Shown piece by piece: positions 34,188 to 45,613 of a stretch of DNA of 64,000 nt. Positions within the stretch are counted from its first letter, which is position 1; every line of letters begins with the position of its first letter. The stretch covers positions 310,001 through 374,000 of the forward strand of contig NZ_CP113061.1 in NCBI RefSeq assembly GCF_026625745.1. The letters are read 5' to 3'. A program made the position numbers and the translations under genes. This DNA is from Asticcacaulis sp. SL142 (GTDB lineage Bacteria; Pseudomonadota; Alphaproteobacteria; Caulobacterales; Caulobacteraceae). The notes beneath the pieces are model-generated. The model did not search any database. It was not told the DNA's origin and worked only from the letters and a program-made list of their open reading frames with translations.

Positions 34188-34264
34188 TGGTGAGCTCTCT
34201 GGGACTCGAACCCAGGACCCTCTGATTAAAAGTCAGATGCTCTAGCCGGCTGAGCTAAGAGCTC
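34188..34264 (-). tRNA. tRNA-Lys (anticodon UUU)
   Basis: Full cloverleaf on the minus strand: acceptor GAGCTCT (5' end 34264) with AGAGCTC; D-arm GCTC/GAGC; anticodon stem TCTGA/TCAGA with loop CTTTTAA; T-arm CTGGG-TTCGAGT-CCCAG; discriminator A and encoded CCA (34188-34190). Anticodon TTT reads Lys codons. Confidence 0.97.
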
Positions 34265-34400
34265 ACTCTCCTCATGGCCGACCAAGTACCGGTCAGCGAG
34301 AGGGACTACATAGAGAGGTGTGACTGATTACGCAAGCACATCATCTTTCTTTTGACGCAGTTTTATTGGTTTATGGCGTAAAAGGTGTGGAGGCTTTTCA

Positions 34401-35168
34401 GTGAGCACTGAATTTTCCTTGGGCGCAGGCCGCAAAATAGGGATCATTTCCCTGGTTTGCATGGGCTTTACGTCGTTGGGTATGACGGCATGTGCGTCCA
34501 AGCCCAAGGCGGGAGAGATGTCTCTCGTCGAATCAAAACCTGTCTATGCTCAGGCTGAACCTGAGAAAAAAGGCAAAATCGGCTCGACCATGAAAAAGAG
34601 CGCCATGGATGTGGGGGATGGTTTTGGCGATGCGCTGGCGGCCCCGCTCGAAGACCTCAATCTGCGCCGTGACGATATTCCGGCTATTTTGATACGCGCT
34701 TCCACCAAAACCTATGACCTAACTGGCATGGAGCGCTGTGAAGGCATAGCGGCTGAGGTTAAGCGTCTCGATGAAGTCCTGGGCGACGACTTTGATGAAC
34801 CGCCCCCCCCTGAGACCGATATGACGGAAAAGAGCGGTCGTGCGGCCACCAACTATACTTTGGGGGCCGTAAGATCTGCCGCGCGCGATATCATCCCGAT
34901 GCGCGGGCTGGTGCGCAAGATTACGGGCGCGGAAAAGCACCAGAAATCTATTGATCGTGCCGAGCAAGCCGGGATCGTCCGCCGTGCCTATCTCAAAGGT
35001 ATTGGCCTGAACAAGAACTGCGCCCCGCCAGCCGCCCCTTCGTGGTTTGTGCCCGCAGTTATGCCGCAAATGGCCGAGGATGCCGCCCCGCGTGGTCGTC
35101 GCGCCGATGTCATTGAGGCGTCGGACGTTGTGCGCACCTCACCGACGGCACGGCGCTCGAATAAATAG
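34401..35168 (+). CDS. Putative lipoprotein of unknown function
   Basis: 255 residues from GTG 34401, with GTGGAGG at 34386-34392. The N-terminal hydrophobic segment ends GMTAC, an acceptable lipobox. The mature part has a conserved-looking core, DALAAPLEDLNLRRDDIP and KTYDLTGMERCEGIAAEV, then an acidic/Pro stretch and a basic, Ala/Pro-rich tail. Three Cys in total after the signal. I do not recognise the family. Its stop is 1 bp from the convergent tgt stop. Confidence 0.65.
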   Translation: MSTEFSLGAGRKIGIISLVCMGFTSLGMTACASKPKAGEMSLVESKPVYAQAEPEKKGKIGSTMKKSAMDVGDGFGDALAAPLEDLNLRRDDIPAILIRASTKTYDLTGMERCEGIAAEVKRLDEVLGDDFDEPPPPETDMTEKSGRAATNYTLGAVRSAARDIIPMRGLVRKITGAEKHQKSIDRAEQAGIVRRAYLKGIGLNKNCAPPAAPSWFVPAVMPQMAEDAAPRGRRADVIEASDVVRTSPTARRSNK

Positions 35169-35169
35169 G

Positions 35170-36291
35170 CTATGCCTTGTCGCGCAGGTGGGTTTCGCGA
35201 AACCATGACCTGAACTGCGCGAATTCGCCTGCAGCAATGGCCGCGCGTATCCGGATCATCAGCGCCTGGAAAAAGGCGATGTTGTGCCATGACAGCAAAA
35301 CCTGCCCCAGAATTTCCTCAGACCGCATCAGGTGATGCAGATAAGCCTTTGAATAATCGCGACTGGCCGGGCAATCGCTGGTCGGATTGAGCGGCGTGTC
35401 GTCCTCTGCAAAACGGGCGTTTTTGATATTGATCGGCCCTTCCCACGTCCAGACTTGACCGTGACGACCGGAGCGGGTTGGCAGGACGCAATCGAACATA
35501 TCGACGCCGCGCGCCACCGCCTCGACCAGATCGATCGGCTTACCCACCCCCATCAGATAGCGCGGGCGATCCCACGGCAGGATCGGGGCGCAGTAATCGA
35601 GCGTATCGCACATGGCCTCATGGCCTTCGCCGACGGCCAGACCGCCGATAGCATAGCCGTCGAAACCGATCTCAAGCAACCGATCCGTCGATTCGCGGCG
35701 CAGGGCCTCAAAGGTCGAACCCTGCTGAATGCCAAACAGCGCCTGACGGTCGCGGGTGCCGAACGCAGCCTTTGACCGCTGGCCCCAGCGGGCGGACAGT
35801 TGCAGCGCCTTTTGAGCGCGGGCTTCATCGACGGGGTAGGACACGCACTCGTCAAGCTGCATGACGATATCGGAGCCCAGCAGATCGGCCTGAATTTCAA
35901 TCGAGCGTTCGGGCGATAAGATGTGGCGCGAACCGTCGATATGGCTCTGAAAGGTGACGTTATCTTCGGTGACCTTGGAAATCTGCGACAGGCTCATGAC
36001 CTGAAACCCGCCGGAATCGGTCAGGATAGGGCCATCCCAGCCCATGAATTTATGCAGGCCACCCAGACGCTTTACGCGCTCTGCCGTCGGGCGCAGCATC
36101 AGGTGGTAGGTGTTGCCGAGGATGATCTTGGCATGGCTCTGGCGCACCATATCGAGCGTCAGGGCCTTCACAGTCGCGGCGGTGCCGACGGGCATAAAGA
36201 TCGGGGTCGGGATATCACCGCGCGGGGTTTTTAAGACGCCGGTGCGGGCCTGACCATCATGTGCGGTCAATTCAAAGGGAAAAGCTGTCAT
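35170..36291 (-). CDS. tgt: Queuine tRNA-ribosyltransferase
   Basis: 373 residues. Exchanges guanine-34 for the queuine precursor preQ1 in GUN-anticodon tRNAs. Motifs: [13 protein letters not shown] (nucleophile/substrate region), [42 protein letters not shown] and the catalytic Asp in [17 protein letters not shown]. The usual CxCxxC-H zinc site is changed: FDCVLP keeps one Cys, but the later stretch reads [19 protein letters not shown], where the first ligands are reduced. Overlaps queA by 4 bp and acts with it in queuosine synthesis. Confidence 0.95.
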   Translation of the reverse strand: MTAFPFELTAHDGQARTGVLKTPRGDIPTPIFMPVGTAATVKALTLDMVRQSHAKIILGNTYHLMLRPTAERVKRLGGLHKFMGWDGPILTDSGGFQVMSLSQISKVTEDNVTFQSHIDGSRHILSPERSIEIQADLLGSDIVMQLDECVSYPVDEARAQKALQLSARWGQRSKAAFGTRDRQALFGIQQGSTFEALRRESTDRLLEIGFDGYAIGGLAVGEGHEAMCDTLDYCAPILPWDRPRYLMGVGKPIDLVEAVARGVDMFDCVLPTRSGRHGQVWTWEGPINIKNARFAEDDTPLNPTSDCPASRDYSKAYLHHLMRSEEILGQVLLSWHNIAFFQALMIRIRAAIAAGEFAQFRSWFRETHLRDKA

Positions 36292-37367
36292 CGCGGCGAT
36301 TTAGCAGAACGATTGGCCAAAAGCGAGGCATCGCCATAAGAGAAAAAGCGGTAGCCTGTTTCCACGGCATGGTCATAGGCGGCTTTCATGGTGTCATAGC
36401 CTGAAAAGGCGCAGACCAGCATGAACAGGGTCGATTTCGGCAGGTGGAAATTGGTCATGAGAATGTCCGCTGACCTGACCCGTACGCCGGGGGTGATAAA
36501 GATCGAGGTTTCATCGGCAAACGGATGGATCACACCGTCATCGTCGCAGGCGCTTTCGATCAACCGCAGCGCGGTGGTGCCGACGCAGATTACGCGGCCA
36601 CCTGATGCGCGGGCGGCATTGATTTTGTCCGCAACCGCTTGGGTGACCTCACCATATTCGGCGTGCATTTTGTGGTCGCGGGTGTCGTCTACCTTGACCG
36701 GCAAAAACGTGCCCGCGCCGACATGCAGGGTGACCTGCGCGATCTCAACCCCTTTGGCGACGAGGGCCTCAAGGATGGCGGGCGTGAAATGCAGACCGGC
36801 GGTAGGGGCGGCTACGGAGCCCTCGGCGGCGGCGAAAATGGTCTGGTAATCGGTCTTATCCTGCTCATCCTCGCTGCGCTTTGAGCGAATATAGGGGGGC
36901 AGGGGCATGCCGCCGATCTCATGCAGGCGGGTGCTCATGTCTTCGGCGCCGTGGTCGAACGACAGGGTGTAAAGGCCGTCGTCGTCCTTGGCCGTGGCGA
37001 TGGCGTTTAAGATCGACGCGCTGCCCTCATGGCCAAAGCTGACTATATCTCCAACCCGCACGCGACGGCCCGGTTTGATGAAGGCTTGCCACATGACGGG
37101 CGACAGGGATTTGATCAGGGTTGCCTCAATCGTAACGTATTGGCCGTCACGGTCGCGCTGGCCATGCAACTGCACGGGCAGAACCCTGGTGTCATTGACC
37201 ACCAGTATGTCGCCGGGGCGAATGAGGCGCGTCAGATCACCGACATGATGATCGCCGATCTCGCCGTTTTCGTCCACGGTCATCAGGCGCGCGCTCTCCC
37301 GCGGCGTGGCAGGGCGCAGGGCTATGGCGCTGTCGGGCAGGTCGAAATCAAATTGGGATACCAGCAT
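36288..37367 (-). CDS. queA: S-adenosylmethionine:tRNA ribosyltransferase-isomerase
   Basis: 359 residues. QueA hallmarks: [19 protein letters not shown] at the N-terminus, [29 protein letters not shown] (about residues 190-200), [10 protein letters not shown] and [19 protein letters not shown]. It moves the ribose of SAM onto preQ1-tRNA to make epoxyqueuosine. Tightly coupled to tgt downstream (ATGA-type overlap); two small paralogous genes and ppiB lie upstream on the same strand. Confidence 0.97.
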   Translation of the reverse strand: MLVSQFDFDLPDSAIALRPATPRESARLMTVDENGEIGDHHVGDLTRLIRPGDILVVNDTRVLPVQLHGQRDRDGQYVTIEATLIKSLSPVMWQAFIKPGRRVRVGDIVSFGHEGSASILNAIATAKDDDGLYTLSFDHGAEDMSTRLHEIGGMPLPPYIRSKRSEDEQDKTDYQTIFAAAEGSVAAPTAGLHFTPAILEALVAKGVEIAQVTLHVGAGTFLPVKVDDTRDHKMHAEYGEVTQAVADKINAARASGGRVICVGTTALRLIESACDDDGVIHPFADETSIFITPGVRVRSADILMTNFHLPKSTLFMLVCAFSGYDTMKAAYDHAVETGYRFFSYGDASLLANRSAKSPR

Positions 37368-37398
37368 GCCCGCTTCAAACAGGCAAAGCGGCCAAAGG

Positions 37399-37812
37399 TC
37401 AAGAGGCCAGCTTGGGGTCCGTAGCGTTTCGCATGGCCTCCAGCCAGTGTGTCGCCTCGGTCAGTTCATTGAAGGTGCGCACGATCCGCAGAGGTAAGCC
37501 CGCCTCATAGGCTTTTTGGCGGGCATGGGTCAGGGGGTCTGCACTGACGATAGCGGTAAGCCTGCCCGCATCACGACCGCGGGCGGCCTGATTCCAGGCC
37601 CGTGCCATCTGCGCCAGATCATCCAGAACGACAACGCCTTCGAACCGTCGCATATCGAACAAAGAATCGTAAAGCCAGGGCTGTTCGAGGGCTTGAAACT
37701 GGGCCGCAAGTGTTTCGGCTATCGTTTTTGAGTCCAGATCACCAAAATATTTCACGGTGATCATCCGGCGGTCATTATCAACGTCAAACACAAGGCGCGC
37801 ACGAATGGCCAT
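37399..37812 (-). CDS. Hypothetical protein, SpoIIAA/STAS-like (paralogue 1)
   Basis: 137 residues with no signal or membrane segment. It starts MAIRARLVFDVDNDRRMITV and has a strand-turn-helix layout with GDLDSKTIAETLAAQF, QPWLYDSLFDMRRFEGVVVL and TFNELTEATHWLEAM. This recalls SpoIIAA/STAS-like small alpha/beta proteins. It shares its start and a D..R..G spacing with the next gene upstream, so they are tandem paralogues. 31 bp upstream of queA. No function assigned. Confidence 0.65.
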   Translation of the reverse strand: MAIRARLVFDVDNDRRMITVKYFGDLDSKTIAETLAAQFQALEQPWLYDSLFDMRRFEGVVVLDDLAQMARAWNQAARGRDAGRLTAIVSADPLTHARQKAYEAGLPLRIVRTFNELTEATHWLEAMRNATDPKLAS

Positions 37813-37886
37813 AATGGTGTTTTTTCCTGAAGACGCTTAAGGCTGGTACTGACCAATGCTAATAGAAACAAGCCGTCTTTATAGGC

Positions 37887-38321
37887 CTAAAAATTGGCAA
37901 CCGATTTCAACGCATCAACCATTTCATAGTTCGGCAGTTCGCCCTTTTCGACCCAGGCCATACCGTCTTTGAATTCTCGGAAAGTATATATATTTTTGTT
38001 TTTGAATGACGTCCGAACATTGCCGATACGCGCAAAACTGACCGGGTTGTGGGTGATGATGGCGCCGCGCACAGTGTTGTGATAATCCCCGGCCAGAGCC
38101 TGCCAGCGTTGTCTGAGATCATCGATATGACTGACATGCATCAGGCCATCGTGACGAGATATGTCCAAAACAAGATGATAATGCCAAGGTTCATTGAGCA
38201 CCGCGTAGGTCTTCATCAGGGTATCAACGATTTCAGCACCGTCGACATCCCCAAGGACTCTGAACACAATGATCTTGCGGTCTTCGTCTAACCTAACCGT
38301 AATTCGCGATCTGATCGCCAT
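37887..38321 (-). CDS. Hypothetical protein, SpoIIAA/STAS-like (paralogue 2)
   Basis: 144 residues starting MAIRSRITVRLDEDRKIIVF. It aligns over its length with the gene 74 bp downstream: GD(L/V)D near residue 25, EPWHYHLVLDISRHDGLM, AR in the middle and TFREFKDGMAWVEKG at the end. The mid-region is less GC-rich than flanking genes (near 37990, a run encoding FKNKNIYTF). Cytoplasmic, with no catalytic motif. Could act as a regulator or binding partner; unknown. Confidence 0.65.
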   Translation of the reverse strand: MAIRSRITVRLDEDRKIIVFRVLGDVDGAEIVDTLMKTYAVLNEPWHYHLVLDISRHDGLMHVSHIDDLRQRWQALAGDYHNTVRGAIITHNPVSFARIGNVRTSFKNKNIYTFREFKDGMAWVEKGELPNYEMVDALKSVANF

Positions 38322-38469
38322 GACCGATTGCCCTTTGGCTTAATCCTTGGTTTTCTAAACTATACCTTTCGACGTTTAACGAATGATTGACTTAAGGGTA
38401 ACTGCGGAAAAACGCCAAAAAGCGCAACGCCGTAGGGCGATGCGCTAAAGGGATTGACGCAATATGAAT

Positions 38470-38937
38470 TTAAGCGACGTCGGCGGCGACGCGGAAGGAC
38501 ACGATCTTGCCCGGTGCGCGCGGCGGCTCACCCTTGGGCAGGGCGTCTACGTGTTCCATGCCCGACGTGACCTGCCCCCAGACCGTATATTGGCGGTCAA
38601 GGAAATTGGCATCGTCAAAGCAGATGAAGAACTGGCTGTCGGCGGAATCCGGGTTCATCGAGCGGGCCATCGAGCAGACGCCGCGCACATGGGCCTCATT
38701 AGAAAACTCAGCCTTAAGCTTTTTGCCGGAACCGCCATAGCCCTGACCTTCGGGATCGCCGCCCTGAGCCATGAAGCCGGGGATAACGCGGTGGAAGACG
38801 ATGCCGTCGTAAAAGCCTTCGCGGGCCAGTTCCTTGATGCGGGCGACGTGGTTCGGTGCCAGATCAGGGCGAAGTTCAATGACGACTTCGCCGGATTCGA
38901 GGGTCAGAATGATGGTGTTTTCGGGATCAGCCGACAT
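38470..38937 (-). CDS. ppiB: Cytoplasmic cyclophilin peptidyl-prolyl isomerase
   Basis: 155 residues from ATG 38937 with AGAGGA seven bases upstream; the frame extends 8 codons further without support. Single cyclophilin domain: VFHRVIPGFMAQGGDP (catalytic Arg), GSGKKLKAEFSNEAHVRG, DSADSQFFIC and YTVWGQVTSGMEHVDAL. No signal peptide, unlike the 31.2-kb homologue. First of a minus-strand run toward queA-tgt, an arrangement common in Caulobacterales. Confidence 0.94.
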   Translation of the reverse strand: MSADPENTIILTLESGEVVIELRPDLAPNHVARIKELAREGFYDGIVFHRVIPGFMAQGGDPEGQGYGGSGKKLKAEFSNEAHVRGVCSMARSMNPDSADSQFFICFDDANFLDRQYTVWGQVTSGMEHVDALPKGEPPRAPGKIVSFRVAADVA

Positions 38938-39055
38938 GGTGCGTCCTCTTGGAGTATACAATTGCGCCCCTCTTAGGCCATCGCGCCCCGTATTTCAAAA
39001 AGTAATTTAACGTCAGGTCATTTTGCGAAAGGCTAAAAAGCGCTATAGCCCTGAC

Positions 39056-39784
39056 ATGAACGATAAAAAAACGCCTGAAGACGCCCCCGAAGCGCGCCGT
39101 AAAATGGTCAAGCCCCCGACCGGTGGCAATCTGTCTGGCCGTAACAAGGGCCACACCGCCGTCAAAACCGCCAAGCAGCGCACGGAATCCTCGGCCAAAT
39201 GGCTGGAGCGGCAATTAAATGACCCGTTTGTGGCGCGGGCCAAGGCCGAAGGCTGGCGCTCACGCGCAGCATTCAAGCTGACCGAGATTGATGACCGCTT
39301 TAAGCTGCTGCACCGCGGGGTGAGAGTGGTTGATCTGGGCTGTGCGCCCGGCGGTTGGGTTCAGGTCGCCAAGAAACGCGGCGCGGCCCATGTGGTCGGG
39401 GTTGATCTGCTGCCGGTCGATCCGGTGCCGGGGGCGGAGATCATTCAGGCTGATTTTACCGACCCTGAGGTCGGCCCGCGTCTGATGGAGATGCTGGGCG
39501 GTAAACCTGATCTGGTGCTGTCGGATCTGGCGCACAATACGGTCGGCCATAAGCAGACCGATCACCTTAAGATCGTCGGTCTGATCGAGATGGCCGCTGA
39601 TTTTGCCATTTTGAACCTGAAACCCGGCGGCACCTTTGTGGCCAAGGCCTTTCAGGGCGGTGAAACCCATGCTGTGCTGGATATCCTCAAGCGCAATTTC
39701 ACCGACGTGAAGCACATCAAACCCAAGGCCAGCCGTCAGGGCTCATCCGAGACTTTTATCGTGGCGATGGGGTTTAAGGGTTAG
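39056..39784 (+). CDS. rlmE: 23S rRNA 2'-O-methyltransferase RlmE (FtsJ/RrmJ)
   Basis: 242 residues from ATG 39056 (TTG 39023 is a weak alternative). FtsJ fold with SAM site VVDLGCAPGGWVQVAKKRG, DADF-like QADFTDPEV and KDKE catalytic residues spread over AKAEGWRSRAAFKL (K), DLVLSDLAHNTVG (D), FVAKAFQGGE (K) and the final SSETFIVAMGF (E). Modifies U2552 of the A-loop in 23S rRNA. The N-terminal ~45 residues are basic, unlike E. coli RlmE. Its stop overlaps a small minus-strand frame. Confidence 0.94.
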   Translation: MNDKKTPEDAPEARRKMVKPPTGGNLSGRNKGHTAVKTAKQRTESSAKWLERQLNDPFVARAKAEGWRSRAAFKLTEIDDRFKLLHRGVRVVDLGCAPGGWVQVAKKRGAAHVVGVDLLPVDPVPGAEIIQADFTDPEVGPRLMEMLGGKPDLVLSDLAHNTVGHKQTDHLKIVGLIEMAADFAILNLKPGGTFVAKAFQGGETHAVLDILKRNFTDVKHIKPKASRQGSSETFIVAMGFKG

Positions 39785-39939
39785 GCTTTCTGAATCACGG
39801 GCACAATCCCCGCGATCTTCAACCGTGCCCGGTGGCGCTCCATCATGGCGCCAAACACCCGACCAGCAAACAGCGGGCGCAGGCGATACGACAGCCAGAC
39901 AAGGCCTTTGGCGATTTGGTACTGCGTGGAATGGCTCAT
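39781..39939 (-). CDS. Possible small basic protein (52 aa)
   Basis: Minus-strand frame from ATG 39937-39939 to TAA 39781-39783, beginning MSHSTQYQIAKGLVWLSYRL. An AAGG lies about 9 bases upstream. It is rich in Arg/Leu with an amphipathic look and fills the gap between rlmE and the next minus-strand gene. No homologue recognised; it may be a chance frame. Confidence 0.35.
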   Translation of the reverse strand: MSHSTQYQIAKGLVWLSYRLRPLFAGRVFGAMMERHRARLKIAGIVPVIQKA

Positions 39940-40011
39940 GGCGTCGCCTTATCGAGAGAGGGGATAGTTCATATTACCCCGAAGTGATTAAGGTCGCCGT
40001 TACAAGCGTGG

Positions 40012-40446
40012 TTAAGGTATGGTTTCTGTCGCGATTTCCTTGGGCGCAGTATATCGCCAGACGCACCACGCACTGATCCCACCAATAATACCGAAGAAGC
40101 CTGAGACGCTGTAGATGCTCATAATCATGGGTGGCCACTGAGAGCCAGGCGTGTTCATTAAACTCAGCAGTAAAAAAGGCGCGCCTGCTATTATCAGTCC
40201 GCTAAGCGCTGACGTCCACAGATTGAGGCGACCTAGTGTCTCCAGTTTGTAAAATAGCGGCAATCCCAAAATCAAAATATGCAGCGACGCAATTATAAAT
40301 GTAATCGGGGTTGTAAGCAGCGTAATCAATATAAAAAGAGATAAGTCAAAGCCCCCGCTCATTATGAGCAGATAAAGGCTAAGGGCGATGCCCGGCATCA
40401 ACGCCGCCGCAAACCATGCCCAGAGTACACGTTGCATCATCGTCAT
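40012..40446 (-). CDS. Four-helix integral membrane protein, unknown
   Basis: 144 residues, most of them in four hydrophobic segments at about 8-30, 35-60, 75-97 and 104-128, with few charged residues. No motif recognised. Start ATG 40446 is 136 bp from the divergent guaB start. Neighbouring genes are housekeeping and give no hint of function. Composition is more AT-rich than the flanks. Confidence 0.65.
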   Translation of the reverse strand: MTMMQRVLWAWFAAALMPGIALSLYLLIMSGGFDLSLFILITLLTTPITFIIASLHILILGLPLFYKLETLGRLNLWTSALSGLIIAGAPFLLLSLMNTPGSQWPPMIMSIYSVSGFFGIIGGISAWCVWRYTAPKEIATETIP

Positions 40447-40495
40447 TCCGGATATCCCCCATGGTAACCTAAATCACGAGACTGCTCCGATTTAG

Positions 40496-42043
<1,548 letters not shown>

Positions 42044-42053
42044 CGTAACAGAG

Positions 42054-42077
42054 AGCGCCGCTAATACCGGCGGCGCT
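42054..42077 (+). terminator. Possible hairpin terminator after guaB
   Basis: AGCGCCGC/GCGGCGCT perfect 8-bp stem with an 8-nt loop, 10 bp after the guaB stop; no T-run, so it may be only attenuating or stabilising. Confidence 0.4.
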
Positions 42078-42097
42078 GATCTGCACCGGAGCCGTCC

Positions 42098-42487
42098 ATG
42101 ACCCATGAAGTGTTCATACTTGTCTATGCTGTTATCTTAGGCCTGATCCATCTGGTGATCACGGCTGCGGCGGCGCGCCGTCAGGAAGGCAATCTGAAAT
42201 GGGCGGCCGGTCCGCGTGATGAACCGGTGGTACATACTGGCATGGCTGGCCGGTTGCAGCGGTCATTTGCCAATTTCAAGGAAACCTTCGTTTTCTTTGC
42301 GGTGATTATCATCTGTCTGGCGTTGCGTGGACGCACAAATGAGCTATCCCAATTGGGCGCCACCGTCTATCTGGTGGCGCGCATTTTATACATTCCGGCC
42401 TACGCCTTTGGCTGGCCGTTTCGTTTCGCGATCTGGGGCGTGTCGATGTTTGGAATCGTCACCTGCCTGATCGCCCTGTTGATTTAG
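42098..42487 (+). CDS. MAPEG-family membrane protein
   Basis: 129 residues with four transmembrane helices. The MAPEG signature is in RLQRSFANFKETFVFFAVII, and YLVARILYIPAYAFGW fits helix 3-4. Members include glutathione transferase-like membrane proteins and YecN-type proteins of unknown role. Six bp upstream of the methyltransferase gene; the guaB-MAPEG-rsmB-guaA order implies a shared transcript. Confidence 0.82.
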   Translation: MTHEVFILVYAVILGLIHLVITAAAARRQEGNLKWAAGPRDEPVVHTGMAGRLQRSFANFKETFVFFAVIIICLALRGRTNELSQLGATVYLVARILYIPAYAFGWPFRFAIWGVSMFGIVTCLIALLI

Positions 42488-42493
42488 GACACG

Positions 42494-43801
42494 ATGACCC
42501 CTGCCGCCCGATTAGCTGCCGCTGCCGACATTCTCGACATCCTCAAAGGTACGCGCAAAGCCGCCGAAGAGATACTGAAAGACTGGGGCCGCAATCATCG
42601 CTATGCGGGCTCAAAAGACCGCCGTGCCATCGCCGATAAGGTCTATCAATGCCTGCGGGCGCGCGAACGCTTGTCTTTTGCCATGGATTCCGATTCTGGC
42701 AGGTCGTTGATTTTAGGCGCTTTACATCTGCTGGATGGTGTCACGATTGATGAGATTGACCAGCTTTATACCGGCGAAGGTTATGCGCCGCCCAAGCTAT
42801 CACTTGCGGAGCGCAATCGGCTGTCAGCGGGTGAGGGCGAGGCTCCGCAGTGGCTGGAAGCGGGGCTGCCCGCCTTTGTGTCTGAACGCCTCAAAGCCGT
42901 CTATGGCGATGACTGGTTGAAAGAGGCGGAGGCGCTAATGCTGCCGCGCGCGCCGATTGATCTGCGCGTCAATGGCGACCGCGAACCGATCCGTCAGGGC
43001 TTGGAAATGCTGGGCTATAAGCCGGAACTGACGCCGTTTTCGGCCTTTGGTTTGCGCCTGCCCGCCGATCCGCCGCCCAATGTGCGCGCATTGCCTGCGT
43101 TTCGACAGGGCATCATCGAAATTCAGGACGAAGGCTCGCAACTGGCGGCGTTTCTGGCCGGTGCTAAAGCCGGTATGACGGTGATTGATTATTGTGCTGG
43201 CGGCGGCGGTAAGACGCTGGGGCTGCTGCAGGCGATGCAGACGCCGGAGGGCAAAACATCGGGGCGTCTGGTGGCCTCGGATGTCGAAAAAACGCGCCTG
43301 AACAATATCAAACCACGCTTGGCCCGCGCAGGCCTTGAGGCCGAGTTCCGCCAGTTGACGAAGGACGGTGAGGGGCTGGAAGACCTAATCGGGGTGGCCG
43401 ATCTGGTGCTGGTCGATGCGCCCTGTTCCGGTTCCGGCGTGTGGCGCAGACGGCCCGAAACCGCCCATAAACTGACCGAGGAGGAAGTGGCGCGGCTGCA
43501 TGACTTGCAAACCGCCATTCTTCATCGCGCGTCGCGTCTGGTCAAACCAGGCGGACTGTTGGCCTATGCCACCTGTTCGATCCTGCCGGATGAAAATGAC
43601 ATGACGGCGGACCGGTTTGAGGCCGATCATCCGCAATTTGAGCCGCGCCCGATTTCTGAGGCCGTACAGGTGCCGCACATCACGACCGAAGGTGCTGCCG
43701 AACTTGCCAAAATCGCGGGTACCAGCCACCGCTTACGCCTGTCGCCGGGCACATCCAATACTGACGGTTTCTTCGTCGCCCTCTATCAACGGAAAGCTTA
43801 A
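42494..43801 (+). CDS. RsmB/NOP-family RNA m5C methyltransferase
   Basis: 435 residues. N-terminal helical part (about 1-130), then a Rossmann methyltransferase with SAM motif [32 protein letters not shown], and motif [17 protein letters not shown] plus motif [13 protein letters not shown] holding the two catalytic cysteines. It ends with [20 protein letters not shown], typical of the family. Likely methylates C in 16S rRNA or tRNA; exact orthology to RsmB or RsmF is unclear. guaA starts 5 bp downstream. Confidence 0.9.
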   Translation: MTPAARLAAAADILDILKGTRKAAEEILKDWGRNHRYAGSKDRRAIADKVYQCLRARERLSFAMDSDSGRSLILGALHLLDGVTIDEIDQLYTGEGYAPPKLSLAERNRLSAGEGEAPQWLEAGLPAFVSERLKAVYGDDWLKEAEALMLPRAPIDLRVNGDREPIRQGLEMLGYKPELTPFSAFGLRLPADPPPNVRALPAFRQGIIEIQDEGSQLAAFLAGAKAGMTVIDYCAGGGGKTLGLLQAMQTPEGKTSGRLVASDVEKTRLNNIKPRLARAGLEAEFRQLTKDGEGLEDLIGVADLVLVDAPCSGSGVWRRRPETAHKLTEEEVARLHDLQTAILHRASRLVKPGGLLAYATCSILPDENDMTADRFEADHPQFEPRPISEAVQVPHITTEGAAELAKIAGTSHRLRLSPGTSNTDGFFVALYQRKA

Positions 43802-43806
43802 AGCCC

Positions 43807-45345
43807 ATGCACCATGAAAAGGTTCTGATCATAGATTTCGGTTCGCAAGTGACCCAGTTGATCGCCCGCCGGGTGCGTGAATGTGGCGTCTATTGCGAAA
43901 TCCACCCCTTCACCAAGGCGGTTGATGCGCTTGAAGCCTTGCGGCCCAACGCGGTCATCCTGTCCGGCAGTCCGCACAGCGTCATCGACGAAGGCCCACG
44001 CATCGACGCGACCCTTTTCATGAAGGATCTGCCGGTATTTGGCATCTGCTATGGCGAGCAACTGATGTGCGAGCTTCTGGGCGGTAGGGTCGAAAGCGGT
44101 CATCACCGGGAATTTGGACGCGCCGAGATCGAGATCACCAAAGCATCACCGATTTTCAAAGGCTTGGACACCAAAGAGACCGTGTGGATGAGCCACGGCG
44201 ACCGCGTGACCGCCATCCCCGAAGGCTTTGAGGTTATTGCTACGTCCGAAGGCGCGCCTTTTGCCGCGATTGCCCATGAAGACAAGCGTTTTTACGCGGT
44301 GCAGTTCCACCCGGAAGTGGTCCACACTAAGCGCGGCACCGACATGATCCGCAACTTCCTGTTTGAAATCGCGGGCCTCAAAGGCGACTGGACGATGGCG
44401 GCTTTCCGTCAGGAAATGATCGAGAAGATTCGCAAGCAAGTTGGCACCGGTAAGGTTATTTGCGGGCTGTCGGGCGGGGTGGATTCCTCCGTGGCGGCGG
44501 TGCTGATCCACGAAGCTATCGGTGAGCAACTGGCCTGCGTGTTCGTCGATACCGGCTTGTTGCGCAAAAACGAGGGTGAGCAGGTTGTGACCCTGTTCCG
44601 TGACCACTACAATATCCCGCTGATCCATGTTCAAGCACAAGACAAATTCCTTGGTGCGCTGGCCGGTGAATTCGATCCTGAGAAAAAGCGCAAGACCATT
44701 GGCCGCCTTTTCATCGAGGTGTTTGACGAAGAAGCGGCGAAAATAGACGGCGCAGAATTCCTCGCGCAGGGCACGCTTTATCCCGACGTGGTCGAGAGCG
44801 TCTCGCCGCACGGTGGGCCATCAACCGTCATCAAATCGCACCATAATGTCGGCGGTTTGCCCGACTATATGAAGCTGAAACTGGTCGAGCCCTTGCGTGA
44901 ACTGTTCAAGGACGAAGTGCGCGCCTTGGGCAAAGAACTGGGCCTGACCGATGCCTTTGTCGGTCGCCACCCGTTCCCTGGGCCGGGGCTGGCCATCCGT
45001 ATCCCCGGTGAAGTGACGCCGGAAAAGGTCAAAACCCTGCAAGACGCTGACGCCATCTATCTTGATGAAATTCGCAAGGCAGGGCTTTATGACCAGATCT
45101 GGCAGGCCTTTGCGGTGTTGCTGCCGGTGAAAACCGTCGGCGTCATGGGCGATGCCCGTACCTACGAGGATGTGCTGGCGCTCAGGGCCGTGACCTCATC
45201 GGACGGCATGACGGCGGACTTCTATGAGTTCCCATGGGCCGTGCTGGGGCGCTGCGCCACCCGTATCGTGAATGAAGTCAGAGGGGTCAACCGCGTCGTT
45301 TATGACGTAACCTCAAAGCCCCCCGGCACGATCGAGTGGGAATAA
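43807..45345 (+). CDS. guaA: GMP synthase (glutamine-hydrolysing)
   Basis: 512 residues. Class I glutamine amidotransferase domain (about 1-195) with nucleophile Cys in [17 protein letters not shown] (Glu where many have Met/Gln) and His-Glu in [15 protein letters not shown] pyrophosphatase domain with the P-loop [14 protein letters not shown], and the dimerisation domain ending [13 protein letters not shown]. Converts XMP to GMP using glutamine. The following gap (45346-45613) is AT-rich and holds no gene that I can see. Confidence 0.97.
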   Translation: MHHEKVLIIDFGSQVTQLIARRVRECGVYCEIHPFTKAVDALEALRPNAVILSGSPHSVIDEGPRIDATLFMKDLPVFGICYGEQLMCELLGGRVESGHHREFGRAEIEITKASPIFKGLDTKETVWMSHGDRVTAIPEGFEVIATSEGAPFAAIAHEDKRFYAVQFHPEVVHTKRGTDMIRNFLFEIAGLKGDWTMAAFRQEMIEKIRKQVGTGKVICGLSGGVDSSVAAVLIHEAIGEQLACVFVDTGLLRKNEGEQVVTLFRDHYNIPLIHVQAQDKFLGALAGEFDPEKKRKTIGRLFIEVFDEEAAKIDGAEFLAQGTLYPDVVESVSPHGGPSTVIKSHHNVGGLPDYMKLKLVEPLRELFKDEVRALGKELGLTDAFVGRHPFPGPGLAIRIPGEVTPEKVKTLQDADAIYLDEIRKAGLYDQIWQAFAVLLPVKTVGVMGDARTYEDVLALRAVTSSDGMTADFYEFPWAVLGRCATRIVNEVRGVNRVVYDVTSKPPGTIEWE

Positions 45346-45613
45346 AACCTGCGGCTTTTTTGCACCCCGTGACTTACCCACACATAGGCTGGGCCTGGTT
45401 CCGCCTCTGGCTAATTCAGCCATGTATTGCCACTCGTTACTGGCGAGAATTTTTCTTTTCAAGATAATTGAATTTTTGCCTATTTAATAAATGATTTCAG
45501 TCGCGTAGGTATCATTATTTAACGCGATGTCGATCCATGTTTCATGGCCATTACGATAAATTAATTCAGATTTGTTACAATAAAAGCTCAGGCGGTATGG
45601 GTTTAATGTAATA

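Noticed and set aside
34028..34225. 65-codon plus-strand frame ahead of tRNA-Lys
   Set aside because: Runs into the antisense of the tRNA gene; the C-terminal part is an artefact of tRNA sequence.
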